Origin: Porticoccus sp041581635
Lineage (GTDB): Bacteria; Pseudomonadota; Gammaproteobacteria; Pseudomonadales; Porticoccaceae
Direction of reading: 5' to 3'
Length of the DNA: 64,000 bases
Assembly: GCA_041581635.1 (NCBI GenBank)
Contig: JBFICW010000007.1
Coordinates: 14,432 to 78,431 of the forward strand
This document shows positions 28,055 to 35,183 of the stretch, one piece after another. The notes below the pieces were generated by a model. It was not told where the DNA came from, searched no databases, and worked only from the letters and a program-made list of their open reading frames with translations. The number at the start of each line of letters is the position of its first letter. The first letter of the stretch is position 1. Made by a program: the position numbers and the translations under genes.

Positions 28055-28078
28055 AAGTCAGTGAAAAATCGCTGACTT
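28055..28078. repeat. Hairpin upstream of the aminotransferase gene
   Basis: AAGTCAGTGA pairs with TCGCTGACTT (one G-U pair) around an AAAA loop. It lies 77 bases before the aminotransferase start and could be a leader structure or operator. There is no terminator T tract on the coding side. Confidence 0.5.
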
Positions 28079-28105
28079 TCAGGGGCGAGTTAGGTTTAGG
28101 CTGTA

Positions 28106-28157
28106 TGGTCGCTTCGCGTGGGGTCGAACCACCGACTCCTACGCCATGAAACTGTCC
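28106..28157 (-). pseudogene. tRNA-Met(CAT) 3'-half remnant
   Basis: Read on the minus strand, this segment aligns without gaps from the anticodon-loop TTCAT to CCA and two bases beyond with the intact tRNA-Met at 30884-30960. It shares GTCGGTGGTTC and the terminal ACCATA. GACAG before the loop also matches loosely. Four of five T-stem pairs survive, but the anticodon stem does not pair and no D arm or 5' acceptor strand is seen, so it is not a functional tRNA. It may be a decayed duplicate or an old integration scar. Confidence 0.6.
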
Positions 28158-28398
28158 AGGAATCTTTGACGGTTAATTGAAGCAATCGGCTGCTGAAGTT
28201 TTTCTAAGCGAATAGTGGTGGATGAGTAGCAACGGAGTAGCGAAACCATCTTGTATCGTTGTGCTAGTATCTTCTCGTTGCTATGGGATGCCGCGGGGTT
28301 CTGTCGGATGATTTACCCCCTTGCCTTGTAAATAGGCAAGACACCCCCATATATTACAAAATAACCAATTTTGGTTGTTCCTACCTAAAGGCGATCTA

Positions 28399-29475
28399 AT
28401 GCCATCCGAAAATAATAATTCTGATACCCCTTGGGGAACTCGACCACAGTCACCACCTGATATTGAACAGATCATTAAGCAAGCTATTGATAGGTTAAAA
28501 GGTTTGTTCTCGGGAGGTGGTTCTGGAAAAAAGTCAGGGGGAAATTTTGGTGGCCTGGCCACCTTTGTTTTTCTAGTACTAGTATTTCTTAGTCTATGGT
28601 CTGCCTATTATACGGTGCCAAGTGATTCGGTCGCTGTGGTGCAACGTTTTGGTATGTATCTTAAAGAGGTGCCACCCGGTCTGCATTTCAAGCTACCTCT
28701 CGGGATTGATCAGGCAACCAAGGTTCCGGTAAAGCGGCAATTAAAGCAGGAGTTTGGTTTTTCCACGCCAGGTTCTCGCGACCCGTATCAGGGTTCGCGT
28801 GATGGCGGGCGGGAAACCCAGATGGTCACCGGTGACCTAAATGCGGCGTTAGTGGAATGGGTTGTTCAATACCGCATATCAGACCCAGTCAAATTCTTAT
28901 TTGAAGTTCGCGAGCCTGGTGAGACCCTGCGTTATGTGTCGGAGTCGGTGATGCGTGAAGTGGTCGGTGATAGAACGGTGGACGAAGTTATCACCATCGG
29001 CCGGCAGGAAATTGAAATAGAAGCTTTGGTTAAAATGCAGGAGCTATCGACCAAATATGTGATGGGAATTAGCATCGATCAGGTGCAGCTAAAAAATATC
29101 AATCCTCCCAAGCCAGTGCAAGAATCATTTAATGAGGTTAATCAGGCGCAACAATCGAAAGAAAAACTGATTAATGAAGCGCGCCGTGAATATAACAAGG
29201 TTATTCCCTTGGCAGAGGGAGAAAAAGATCAACGTATTCGAGAAGCCGATGGTTATCGCCTCAAGCGTATCAATGAGGCCGAAGGCGATGTGGCGCGGTT
29301 CAATGCACTGTTCACTGAGTATCAAAAAGCGCCGGAAGTCACCCGTCGCCGCATTTATATTGAAACCATGCAGGGGGTCATACCGAAATTAGGAACCAAA
29401 ATTTTGGTCGATGATGATCTTCCCGGCTTGCTCCCTTTACTTAACCTTAAAGGGCAAAAAGGTGACCAAAAATGA
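28399..29475 (+). CDS. hflK: FtsH protease modulator HflK
   Basis: HflK is a prohibitin/SPFH-type membrane protein that forms a large periplasmic cage with HflC around FtsH and restrains its proteolysis. The 358-residue protein has a Gly/Ser/Pro-rich cytoplasmic N-terminus, one membrane helix (near 50-68, FVFLVLVFLSLWSAY), then the SPFH domain (VPSDSVAVVQRFG onward) and a long charged helix. The ATG at 28399 is chosen because AAAGG lies 8 bases upstream; a TTG at 28375 is in frame. Its stop overlaps hflC by 4 bases. The usual upstream partners hfq and hflX are absent. Confidence 0.97.
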   Translation: MPSENNNSDTPWGTRPQSPPDIEQIIKQAIDRLKGLFSGGGSGKKSGGNFGGLATFVFLVLVFLSLWSAYYTVPSDSVAVVQRFGMYLKEVPPGLHFKLPLGIDQATKVPVKRQLKQEFGFSTPGSRDPYQGSRDGGRETQMVTGDLNAALVEWVVQYRISDPVKFLFEVREPGETLRYVSESVMREVVGDRTVDEVITIGRQEIEIEALVKMQELSTKYVMGISIDQVQLKNINPPKPVQESFNEVNQAQQSKEKLINEARREYNKVIPLAEGEKDQRIREADGYRLKRINEAEGDVARFNALFTEYQKAPEVTRRRIYIETMQGVIPKLGTKILVDDDLPGLLPLLNLKGQKGDQK

Positions 29476-30482
29476 AAAAAATAGCATCGTTTGTGGTCTT
29501 GTCGCTTCTTGTTGTCAGCTTATTTGTAGTGGCAAATGCCATCTACACCGTAGATGAAGTTGAACAAGTGATTATTACCCAATTTGGCAAACCCGTTGGC
29601 GACCCCGTCACCACCGCTGGGCTTAAATTCAAAATTCCTTTTGTTCAAGAGATCAATCCCATCGACAAGCGAGTTCTTGAATGGGATGGCGCGCCGTCGG
29701 ATATGCCGACTAAAGATAAGCTCTATATTTCCGTAGACTTGTTTGCCCGTTGGCGAATTGTTGACCCTCTGCAGTATTTTTTACGATTGCGAGATGAGCG
29801 TAGCGCCCAATCTAGGCTCGACGATATTCTCGGCAGTGAAACCCGTAATGCTGTGGCCAAACATGAACTGATTGAAATTATTCGCACCACCAAAGACCGC
29901 GTACCTCTGAAGGATGTTGTTTTGTCCTCGGCGGAACAGGATCTCAAAATGGGCGCGCTGGTGCCTATTGAGAAAGGTCGCAAGCTGGTTGAGCAGGAAA
30001 TATTTCTCGCGGCGGCAGAAAAGGTTGGTGTGTTCGGTATTGAGTTATTGGATATACGGTTTAAACGAATCAATTATAACGAAAGTGTACGCCCTAAAAT
30101 TTACGACCGTATGATTAGTGAGCGCAGGCAGATTGCAGAGCGATTCCTTTCTGAGGGCAACGGTGAGGCGGCTCGCATACGAGGCAATCGAGTCCGAGAT
30201 CTCAATAAAATCCAATCTGAAGCCTATCGCCAAGTAGAAGAAATACGTGGCCGGGCTGACGCAAAAGCCACTGAGATTTATGCTGGAGCTTATAACCAAA
30301 GCCCTGATGCCATAGAGTTTTATGAATTTACACGCACGATGGCTTCTTACCCTGCAATCATTGGCGATAGCACAACCCTTGTATTATCTACCGACAGTGA
30401 CTTGTTCAAATTTTTTAAGGGTATGTCACCCCAAACCACTACACCCTTGGTAAATAAGATGCTGCCGGGGGGCAAAAAATAG
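29472..30482 (+). CDS. hflC: FtsH protease modulator HflC
   Basis: HflC is the second SPFH subunit of the HflKC complex. The 336-residue protein has an N-terminal membrane anchor (residues 5-24), then YTVDEVEQVIITQFGKPVG, the start of the SPFH domain. The SPFH core is followed by a long coiled coil (about 195-280, rich in Arg/Glu/Ala). Translation is coupled to hflK by a 4-base overlap. In many relatives a DUF2065 gene and purA follow; here a 40-codon lysine-rich gene follows instead. Confidence 0.97.
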   Translation: MKKIASFVVLSLLVVSLFVVANAIYTVDEVEQVIITQFGKPVGDPVTTAGLKFKIPFVQEINPIDKRVLEWDGAPSDMPTKDKLYISVDLFARWRIVDPLQYFLRLRDERSAQSRLDDILGSETRNAVAKHELIEIIRTTKDRVPLKDVVLSSAEQDLKMGALVPIEKGRKLVEQEIFLAAAEKVGVFGIELLDIRFKRINYNESVRPKIYDRMISERRQIAERFLSEGNGEAARIRGNRVRDLNKIQSEAYRQVEEIRGRADAKATEIYAGAYNQSPDAIEFYEFTRTMASYPAIIGDSTTLVLSTDSDLFKFFKGMSPQTTTPLVNKMLPGGKK

Positions 30483-30580
30483 TCACAGTGTTGTACAGCG
30501 TGTTGCGGCTGTGACTGTTGTCAGTCGGCACGCAGAGCCGTTAAAAAATTAACGGGTCACCCATTATTGGAGAAAATATC

Positions 30581-30703
30581 ATGAGCCGTGAACAAAAAAG
30601 TAATAAAGAAGGTAAGAAAAAACCGTTGTTAACAGCAAAGGAAAAAAAGGCCGCAAAAAAAGCTAAGGGCAGTGATCCAAAGAACACGTTGGGATCACTC
30701 TAG
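30581..30703 (+). CDS. Small lysine-rich conserved-type protein (40 residues)
   Basis: A 40-codon gene starting at ATG 30581 with TTGGAG nine bases upstream. The product begins MSREQKSNKEGKKKPLLTAK and continues with a Lys/Ala-rich stretch and a short tail ending GSL. It is strongly basic, about one third Lys. The pattern EQKSNKE-KKKPL-T-KEKKAAKKAK resembles small unannotated proteins I recall from other gammaproteobacteria. It lies 98 bases after hflC and may be co-transcribed. Function unknown; nucleic-acid or ribosome binding is a guess from charge. Confidence 0.7.
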   Translation: MSREQKSNKEGKKKPLLTAKEKKAAKKAKGSDPKNTLGSL

Positions 30704-30768
30704 TAGTCTTCCCCACGTGAGTATGGATGTTTCTTGGTTTAGGTTGCGTGCATGAAGCGTGCGCTGGT

Positions 30769-30828
30769 CGGGTCATTCGGAACTGAGCTTGAGTTTGCTA
30801 AGGAATGAAAACTCCCGAAAATGACCCG
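30769..30828. repeat. Compound inverted repeat between the lysine-rich gene and tRNA-Met
   Basis: A perfect 9-base outer stem (CGGGTCATT with AATGACCCG) is extended by CGG/CCG. Inside it is a second perfect 6-base stem (GAGTTT with AAACTC), giving a 60-base two-level hairpin. No T tract follows on either strand. It could be a structured non-coding RNA, a 3' stabiliser of the hflKC transcript or a remnant repeat. Confidence 0.55.
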
Positions 30829-30837
30829 CAGTGTGGC

Positions 30838-30877
30838 AAAAAAAGGCCTACATCGTTTAACACGAATGCAGGCCTTT
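30838..30877 (-). terminator. Intrinsic terminator of tRNA-Met
   Basis: On the minus strand AAAGGCCT pairs with AGGCCTTT, with further interior pairs CAT/ATG and CGT/ACG, followed by a run of seven T. It starts seven bases after the tRNA CCA end. Read from the plus strand it has only a TTT tail, but could also stop the hflC-side transcript. Confidence 0.85.
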
Positions 30878-30883
30878 GATATA

Positions 30884-30960
30884 TGGTAGCTACGGGTGGA
30901 CTTGAACCACCGACCCCAGCATTATGAATGCTGTGCTCTAACCAGCTGAGCTACGTAGCC
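30884..30960 (-). tRNA. tRNA-Met (CAT), elongator type
   Basis: The minus strand reads GGCTACGTAGCTCAGCTGG at the 5' end and finishes with an encoded CCA; length is 77 bases. The acceptor stem GGCTACG/CGTAGCT pairs with one G-U. The anticodon stem CAGCA/TGCTG closes the loop TTCATAA with anticodon CAT, and the T stem GGTGG/CCACC is perfect. The sequence resembles elongator tRNA-Met rather than initiator: the acceptor first pair forms and the anticodon stem lacks three G-C pairs. Confidence 0.95.
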
Positions 30961-31034
30961 ATTTGCTCTCAAGCAGGGGCGGGGATTTTCCCGAGTTTGT
31001 CCCGTTTTGTCAAGACGCTTCTGGCCAGAGCCTA

Positions 31035-31262
31035 TCAGCTTTTTTTTGTCAGTTGATCATCCCGGTATTGAGGGTTGAGCCAGCACTGGGGAAGGGCTTC
31101 GCCAGAGAGGAATATCAGACTCTCTTTGGGGAAGATTTCTGGCTCCTGCACCTCTTCGCCGTAGTGGTATCGCGCTGAGATATTAAGCTGAAATGGGTCG
31201 AACAGTTCCTGTAGTGACAAAACCTCGACCAAGTGATTTGTGGCTGTTTCTTTTAAGTACAT
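31035..31262 (-). CDS. Small conserved protein of unknown function (75 residues)
   Basis: A 75-residue acidic protein, MYLKETATNHLVEVLSLQEL at the start, with central ARYHYGEEVQEPEIFPKESLIF and a C-terminal LPQCWLNPQYRDD. It resembles a short family common in Pseudomonas-type genomes and sometimes mislabelled acetyltransferase. I cannot assign a function. GAGG lies nine bases upstream of the ATG. It follows tRNA-Met on the same strand, and is 20 bases downstream of the neighbouring sugar dehydrogenase stop-start boundary, so it is probably co-transcribed with that gene. Confidence 0.8.
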   Translation of the reverse strand: MYLKETATNHLVEVLSLQELFDPFQLNISARYHYGEEVQEPEIFPKESLIFLSGEALPQCWLNPQYRDDQLTKKS

Positions 31263-31282
31263 AATGACATTCCTCTGCCCCT

Positions 31283-32494
31283 CTACTTATATAGCACACG
31301 ATAGATAGCTCCCGCGTAATCATCAGAAATATAAATGCTGCCATCGGGACCTTCTTCGATATCCACGGGGCGCCCTATGATTTGACCGCTAGGTTGCAGA
31401 AAGTGGGTCATAAAGTCTTCACTGGTGATCATTCCCATGTCGTCCCATCTCAATGCGACGACTTTGTATCCATCGGGTTCACTCCTATTCCAAGAGCCGT
31501 GCAAAGCGACAAGAGCCGTACGTTGATAGCTTTCTGGAAGCGATGGGTGGCGAAGGAAATGAATACCCAGTGGTGCATTGTGGGCGCGAAAACCAAAACT
31601 GGGTGAAATGCTGGTTTTCAATAGAAAGTCCTGACCCTTCCCATAATCGGGGTCCAATTCCCCAAAGCCATTGATATGGGGCCACCCGTAAAAGCCACCG
31701 GCCGTTATCTGATTAAGTTCACAGGGTGGGTAATTGTCACCTAATAAATCACGGCCATTATCCGTGGCATAGAGCTTGTCGTTCCAAGGTGCCCAGTCAA
31801 AGCCTACGCTGTTTCTAAGGCCTGTAGCGTAGATCTGGCTGTCTGAGCCATCGGGGCGAACTCTCATCATGGTTGCGCGACGAATATCTGATTCCAGGCA
31901 AACATTACAGCTGGAACCTATGGTCAAATAGAGCCAGTTGTCACGGCTGAACTGGATGGTTCTGGTTCGGTGTCCTCCATCATCGGGGAGATCTGTCATG
32001 ATGGATTCATAATCGCCCAGTGTTTTGCCGGTGCGCCAGTCTATAGCGATCCGGCCTATTGCATGGGTTTCTGCAATATAGAGCCAGGTTTTTCGTCCAT
32101 CATCATAGAGGTCGATACCGTGGGGGTGCTTTAGTCCTCCGATTAACTGGGTGGTACTTTCGGCTTTTCCATCATGATTGTGATCGGTTAAAAGATAAAC
32201 GGCACCTGTACGCGGCGAGCTCACCAGCAATTGCCCTGTCGGGGCGATCTTCAGCAGCCTGGCATTCGGTAGATGATCAGCAAAAATAGATAGCTCAAAC
32301 CTCGGGGGGACGGCGAGCGCATTCTTGGTTGCTTGGGAGGAGGTAGGGCTGCCTATACCCGTTAGTGAGTTAAATAGTACCTGGTAACTGCTAACCTTCG
32401 GCCAAAGAACGAATGTTGTGGCCAGGATAAGTGCCAGAGTGAGACTCAGTAAGATGAGCGTCACTCGTTTTTTCCATGCGGATAGTTTTGCCAT
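31283..32494 (-). CDS. Glucose/sorbosone dehydrogenase-like beta-propeller protein
   Basis: A 403-residue protein with an N-terminal membrane anchor or uncleaved signal (about 11-30) followed by a six-bladed propeller of the PQQ-dependent soluble aldose dehydrogenase family. Recognisable blades are LKIAPTGQLLVSSPRTGAVY, LKHPHGIDLYDDG, TIQFSRDNWLYLTIGSSCNVC, YATGLRNSVGFDWAP and VDIEEGPDGSIYISDDYAGAIYRV. It probably oxidises a sugar or related substrate in the periplasm; PQQ use is family inference and no pqq genes are in the window. Confidence 0.87.
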   Translation of the reverse strand: MAKLSAWKKRVTLILLSLTLALILATTFVLWPKVSSYQVLFNSLTGIGSPTSSQATKNALAVPPRFELSIFADHLPNARLLKIAPTGQLLVSSPRTGAVYLLTDHNHDGKAESTTQLIGGLKHPHGIDLYDDGRKTWLYIAETHAIGRIAIDWRTGKTLGDYESIMTDLPDDGGHRTRTIQFSRDNWLYLTIGSSCNVCLESDIRRATMMRVRPDGSDSQIYATGLRNSVGFDWAPWNDKLYATDNGRDLLGDNYPPCELNQITAGGFYGWPHINGFGELDPDYGKGQDFLLKTSISPSFGFRAHNAPLGIHFLRHPSLPESYQRTALVALHGSWNRSEPDGYKVVALRWDDMGMITSEDFMTHFLQPSGQIIGRPVDIEEGPDGSIYISDDYAGAIYRVLYK

Positions 32495-32586
32495 GGCTTC
32501 ATTATAGAAGCATAGAGCGGAACTGTTTATAGGGACGGCGGGTTATAAGGGTAGGGCGGAGTTAGACTGAGACTTGTTTGGTTTTT

Positions 32587-32620
32587 GTTAATACCCCAAA
32601 AATGAGTTTGGGGTATTAAC
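32587..32620. repeat. 14-base-pair perfect hairpin just after ychF
   Basis: GTTAATACCCCAAA and its exact complement TTTGGGGTATTAAC are separated by 6 bases. It begins 8 bases after the ychF stop. On the ychF strand it is followed by A and C rather than T, so it is not a classical intrinsic terminator; it may protect the mRNA 3' end or form a terminator with trimmed ends. Confidence 0.7.
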
Positions 32621-32628
32621 ATTGGCTT

Positions 32629-33720
32629 TTACACATTAAAGCGGAAGTGGATGACATCGCCGTCACTCACAACATAGTCCTTACCTTCCAAGCGCCATTT
32701 TCCCGCATCTTTAGCACCTTGCTCACCCTTGCAGGCAATAAAATCATCGTATGCAATGACTTCTGCGCGGATAAATCCCTTTTCAAAATCTGTGTGAATT
32801 TTACCGGCAGATTGAGGTGCGGTGGCACCAACAGGGATGGTCCATGCGCGTACTTCCTTAACGCCAGCGGTAAAGTAGGTTTGAAGGCCAAGTAATTTAT
32901 ATCCGGCTCGAATGACTCGGTTTAGACCGGGTTCACCCATGCCCATTTCCTGAAGAAATTCTAATTTTTCATCGTCATCCAATTCTGCAATTTCTGATTC
33001 CAGCTTGTTGCAGATGGGTACAACTACTGCATTTTCGGTCTCTGCAATTGACAGTACCGTATTAAGGTAGGGGTTGTTTTCAAAGCCGTCTTCATCGACA
33101 TTGGCGATGTACATGGTAGGTTTGAGGGTCAGCATGTTGAGAGGTTTGAGTATTTTTAGCTCGTCCTGATCTAGCGCCATAGATCTTAGCGGCTTGGCTT
33201 CGTCTAAATGCGGTTGAATTTTTTCAAGTACCGCTTTCAGAATAATGGCGTCCTTATCCTGGCCTTTGGCGGCTTTAGCGGCACGTTGTAATGCTTTTTC
33301 GACGGTTTCCAGATCGGCTAGAGCTAATTCTGTATTGATGACTTCGATATCTGCGGTTGGGTCAATTTTCCCCTCAACGTGAACCACATTCTCGTCATCG
33401 AAGCAGCGAACGACATGTGCAATGGCATCGGTTTCTCGAATATTGGCAAGAAACTTGTTGCCAAGGCCTTCGCCTTTGGATGCGCCGGCTACCAACCCGG
33501 CGATATCTACAAATTCCATTGTGGTGGGAATAATGCGCTCTGGTTTGACGATCTCTGCTAGATTGTCCTGGCGTGGATCAGGAATGGGGACTATCCCTGT
33601 GTTGGGCTCTATCGTGCAAAATGGAAAATTTGCCGCATCAATGCCCGCTTTGGTTAGCGCGTTGAAGAGGGTGGACTTGCCGACATTGGGAAGGCCGACG
33701 ATACCGCAGTTAAAACCCAT
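32629..33720 (-). CDS. ychF: Redox-regulated ATPase/GTPase YchF (Obg family)
   Basis: YchF (OLA1 family) is a ribosome-associated P-loop NTPase that prefers ATP. At 363 residues it is exactly the usual length. The P-loop GLPNVGKST is at 9-17, G3 appears as VDIAGLV, and the atypical G4 region NVDED replaces NKxD. The C-terminal TGS domain ends YVVSDGDVIHFRFNV. It is 57 bases downstream of pth on the same strand, the usual pairing, and both act on translation. Confidence 0.98.
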   Translation of the reverse strand: MGFNCGIVGLPNVGKSTLFNALTKAGIDAANFPFCTIEPNTGIVPIPDPRQDNLAEIVKPERIIPTTMEFVDIAGLVAGASKGEGLGNKFLANIRETDAIAHVVRCFDDENVVHVEGKIDPTADIEVINTELALADLETVEKALQRAAKAAKGQDKDAIILKAVLEKIQPHLDEAKPLRSMALDQDELKILKPLNMLTLKPTMYIANVDEDGFENNPYLNTVLSIAETENAVVVPICNKLESEIAELDDDEKLEFLQEMGMGEPGLNRVIRAGYKLLGLQTYFTAGVKEVRAWTIPVGATAPQSAGKIHTDFEKGFIRAEVIAYDDFIACKGEQGAKDAGKWRLEGKDYVVSDGDVIHFRFNV

Positions 33721-33777
33721 TATTTATACTCTCAAATATCGGAGGCCTTATTACGGGCCGACTGGTTAAAGTTGTTT

Positions 33778-34359
33778 TTACTGCGAATGCAGTTCTTTCA
33801 TCGCGCTGTTCCATTGCCCCGCAACGGCCATAGGTATGACGCGAATAGCATCGTCGATACTTTGGTTAATCAGTTGTTGTTCACTTTGAGGTGCTTTGCG
33901 AAGTACAAAATTGACGACTTCGCTGGCGTGACCTGGATGGCCAATACCAATACGCAGACGGGCAAAGTTACGGCAGTTGCCCAGCGCCTTAATAGTGTCT
34001 TTCAGGCCATTGTGTCCGCCGTGACCACCTCCAATTTTGAGGCGTGAAGTTCCGGGGTTGAGATCGAGTTCATCGTGCGCAACCAAGATAGCTTCTGGTG
34101 GTATTTGGTAGAACCCCGCCATGGCAGCAACTGCTTTGCCACTTAGGTTCATATAGGTATCGGGTAACAGCAGTCGAACGTCGTGGCCATTGAACGAGGC
34201 CCTGCCAGTGGCGCCAAAAAACTTACTTTCCTGTTTAAGTGTTATTCCGCAATGTTGGGATAGGGCCAAAACAAAATCGGCCCCGGCATTGTGACGGGTT
34301 TGTTCATATTGAGGGCCTGGGTTTCCCAGGCCGACAATCAGTTGAACAGGTGTGTCCAA
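33778..34359 (-). CDS. pth: Peptidyl-tRNA hydrolase
   Basis: Pth releases tRNA from peptidyl-tRNAs that drop off ribosomes. The 193-residue protein has the substrate-binding GLGNPGPQYEQTRHNAGAD (10-28, including the catalytic His in TRHNAG) and VAHDELDLNPGTSRLKIGGGHGGHNGLK, with the conserved Asp. It follows rplY by 40 bases and precedes ychF, the order rplY-pth-ychF widely conserved in gammaproteobacteria. Confidence 0.98.
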   Translation of the reverse strand: MDTPVQLIVGLGNPGPQYEQTRHNAGADFVLALSQHCGITLKQESKFFGATGRASFNGHDVRLLLPDTYMNLSGKAVAAMAGFYQIPPEAILVAHDELDLNPGTSRLKIGGGHGGHNGLKDTIKALGNCRNFARLRIGIGHPGHASEVVNFVLRKAPQSEQQLINQSIDDAIRVIPMAVAGQWNSAMKELHSQ

Positions 34360-34399
34360 TGTCGGAGCCTCTTTTATCGAAGGAGGTTAGCTCGAGAAA

Positions 34400-35056
34400 T
34401 TACTCGCCGCCGTTCTCTTCTTCGCCTTCAGCTGCTGGAGCTTCTTCACTTTCTTCAGTTTCTTCCACTACAGCTTTAGGCTTGTTAATAGTAAAGATGG
34501 GTAGATCGTGTTCTTCACCATGGCTCAGGCCAACGCTTTCTACACCTTTCGGCATGACTATATCTGAAATATGCAGGACTTGGCCTATTTCTACATCGGT
34601 TACGTCTACCTCGATGTACTCGGGCAGATTGCCTGGCAGACAGCTGATATCCAGCTCTGTCATGTTGTGAGAAATTATCCCGCCACCCAGTTTAACGCCA
34701 TCACAGATCTCTTCATTAATGAAGTGAAGTGGTACTTTGGTTTGCAGTTTCTTGGTCTTACTAACGCGCATGAAATCGGCGTGCAGCACGATGGGCTTGG
34801 CTGGGTGACGCTGAAGGTCTTTCAGAATCACATCTTCAGACTTGCCATCTACATCGAGAGTAATAATGTGTGAATAGAAAGCTTCGTTTGACAGTGCGTG
34901 CTCGAATTCATTTTGAGTAAGACTGATATTTTGTGGTGCTTCTTTTCCGCCGTAGATGATGGCGGGCACTTGTTTGTCCAGGCGACGTAGGCGGCGGCTC
35001 GCACCTTTCCCCATGTCGTTCCGGACCTTTGCATTCAATTTAAAATCATTGGACAT
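34400..35056 (-). CDS. rplY: 50S ribosomal protein L25/general stress protein Ctc
   Basis: L25 binds 5S rRNA. This 218-residue version is the longer TL5/Ctc type: an N-terminal L25 domain (about 1-95, KGASRRLRRLDKQVPAIIYG), a C-terminal beta domain with LPEYIEVDVTDVEIGQVLHISDI, and a Glu-rich tail (residues 195-218). AGGAG lies 8 bases before the ATG. The 127 bases to prs upstream contain no gene. Confidence 0.97.
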   Translation of the reverse strand: MSNDFKLNAKVRNDMGKGASRRLRRLDKQVPAIIYGGKEAPQNISLTQNEFEHALSNEAFYSHIITLDVDGKSEDVILKDLQRHPAKPIVLHADFMRVSKTKKLQTKVPLHFINEEICDGVKLGGGIISHNMTELDISCLPGNLPEYIEVDVTDVEIGQVLHISDIVMPKGVESVGLSHGEEHDLPIFTINKPKAVVEETEESEEAPAAEGEEENGGE

Positions 35057-35183
35057 TGCCTTGACTCCTGATTATTCCCAAATCAATCCGCGACCAGAAT
35101 TGAAACGGGGTATTTAGATAGCCCTTTATTGGGCAGTTAGTTATCCAGTTGCTATGTTTGGCTCAATTAATGTTAAGTAGAGC

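Larger units (their letters stand above)
27979..28398. other. 420-base gap between the divergent aminotransferase and hflK
   Basis: No convincing protein gene lies here. Visible elements are a 10-base-pair hairpin (28055-28078), a tRNA-Met 3'-half remnant (28106-28157), a hairpin CTTGCCT/AGGCAAG (28320-28340) and a short palindrome AACCAA-TT-TTGGTT (28363-28376) just before the hflK ribosome binding site. Promoters for both divergent genes must lie here, but I cannot place them confidently. Confidence 0.6.

Noticed and set aside
31035..31262. Acetyltransferase label for the 75-residue protein
   Set aside because: It is far too short for the GNAT fold and has no acetyl-CoA motif; the label is probably propagated error.
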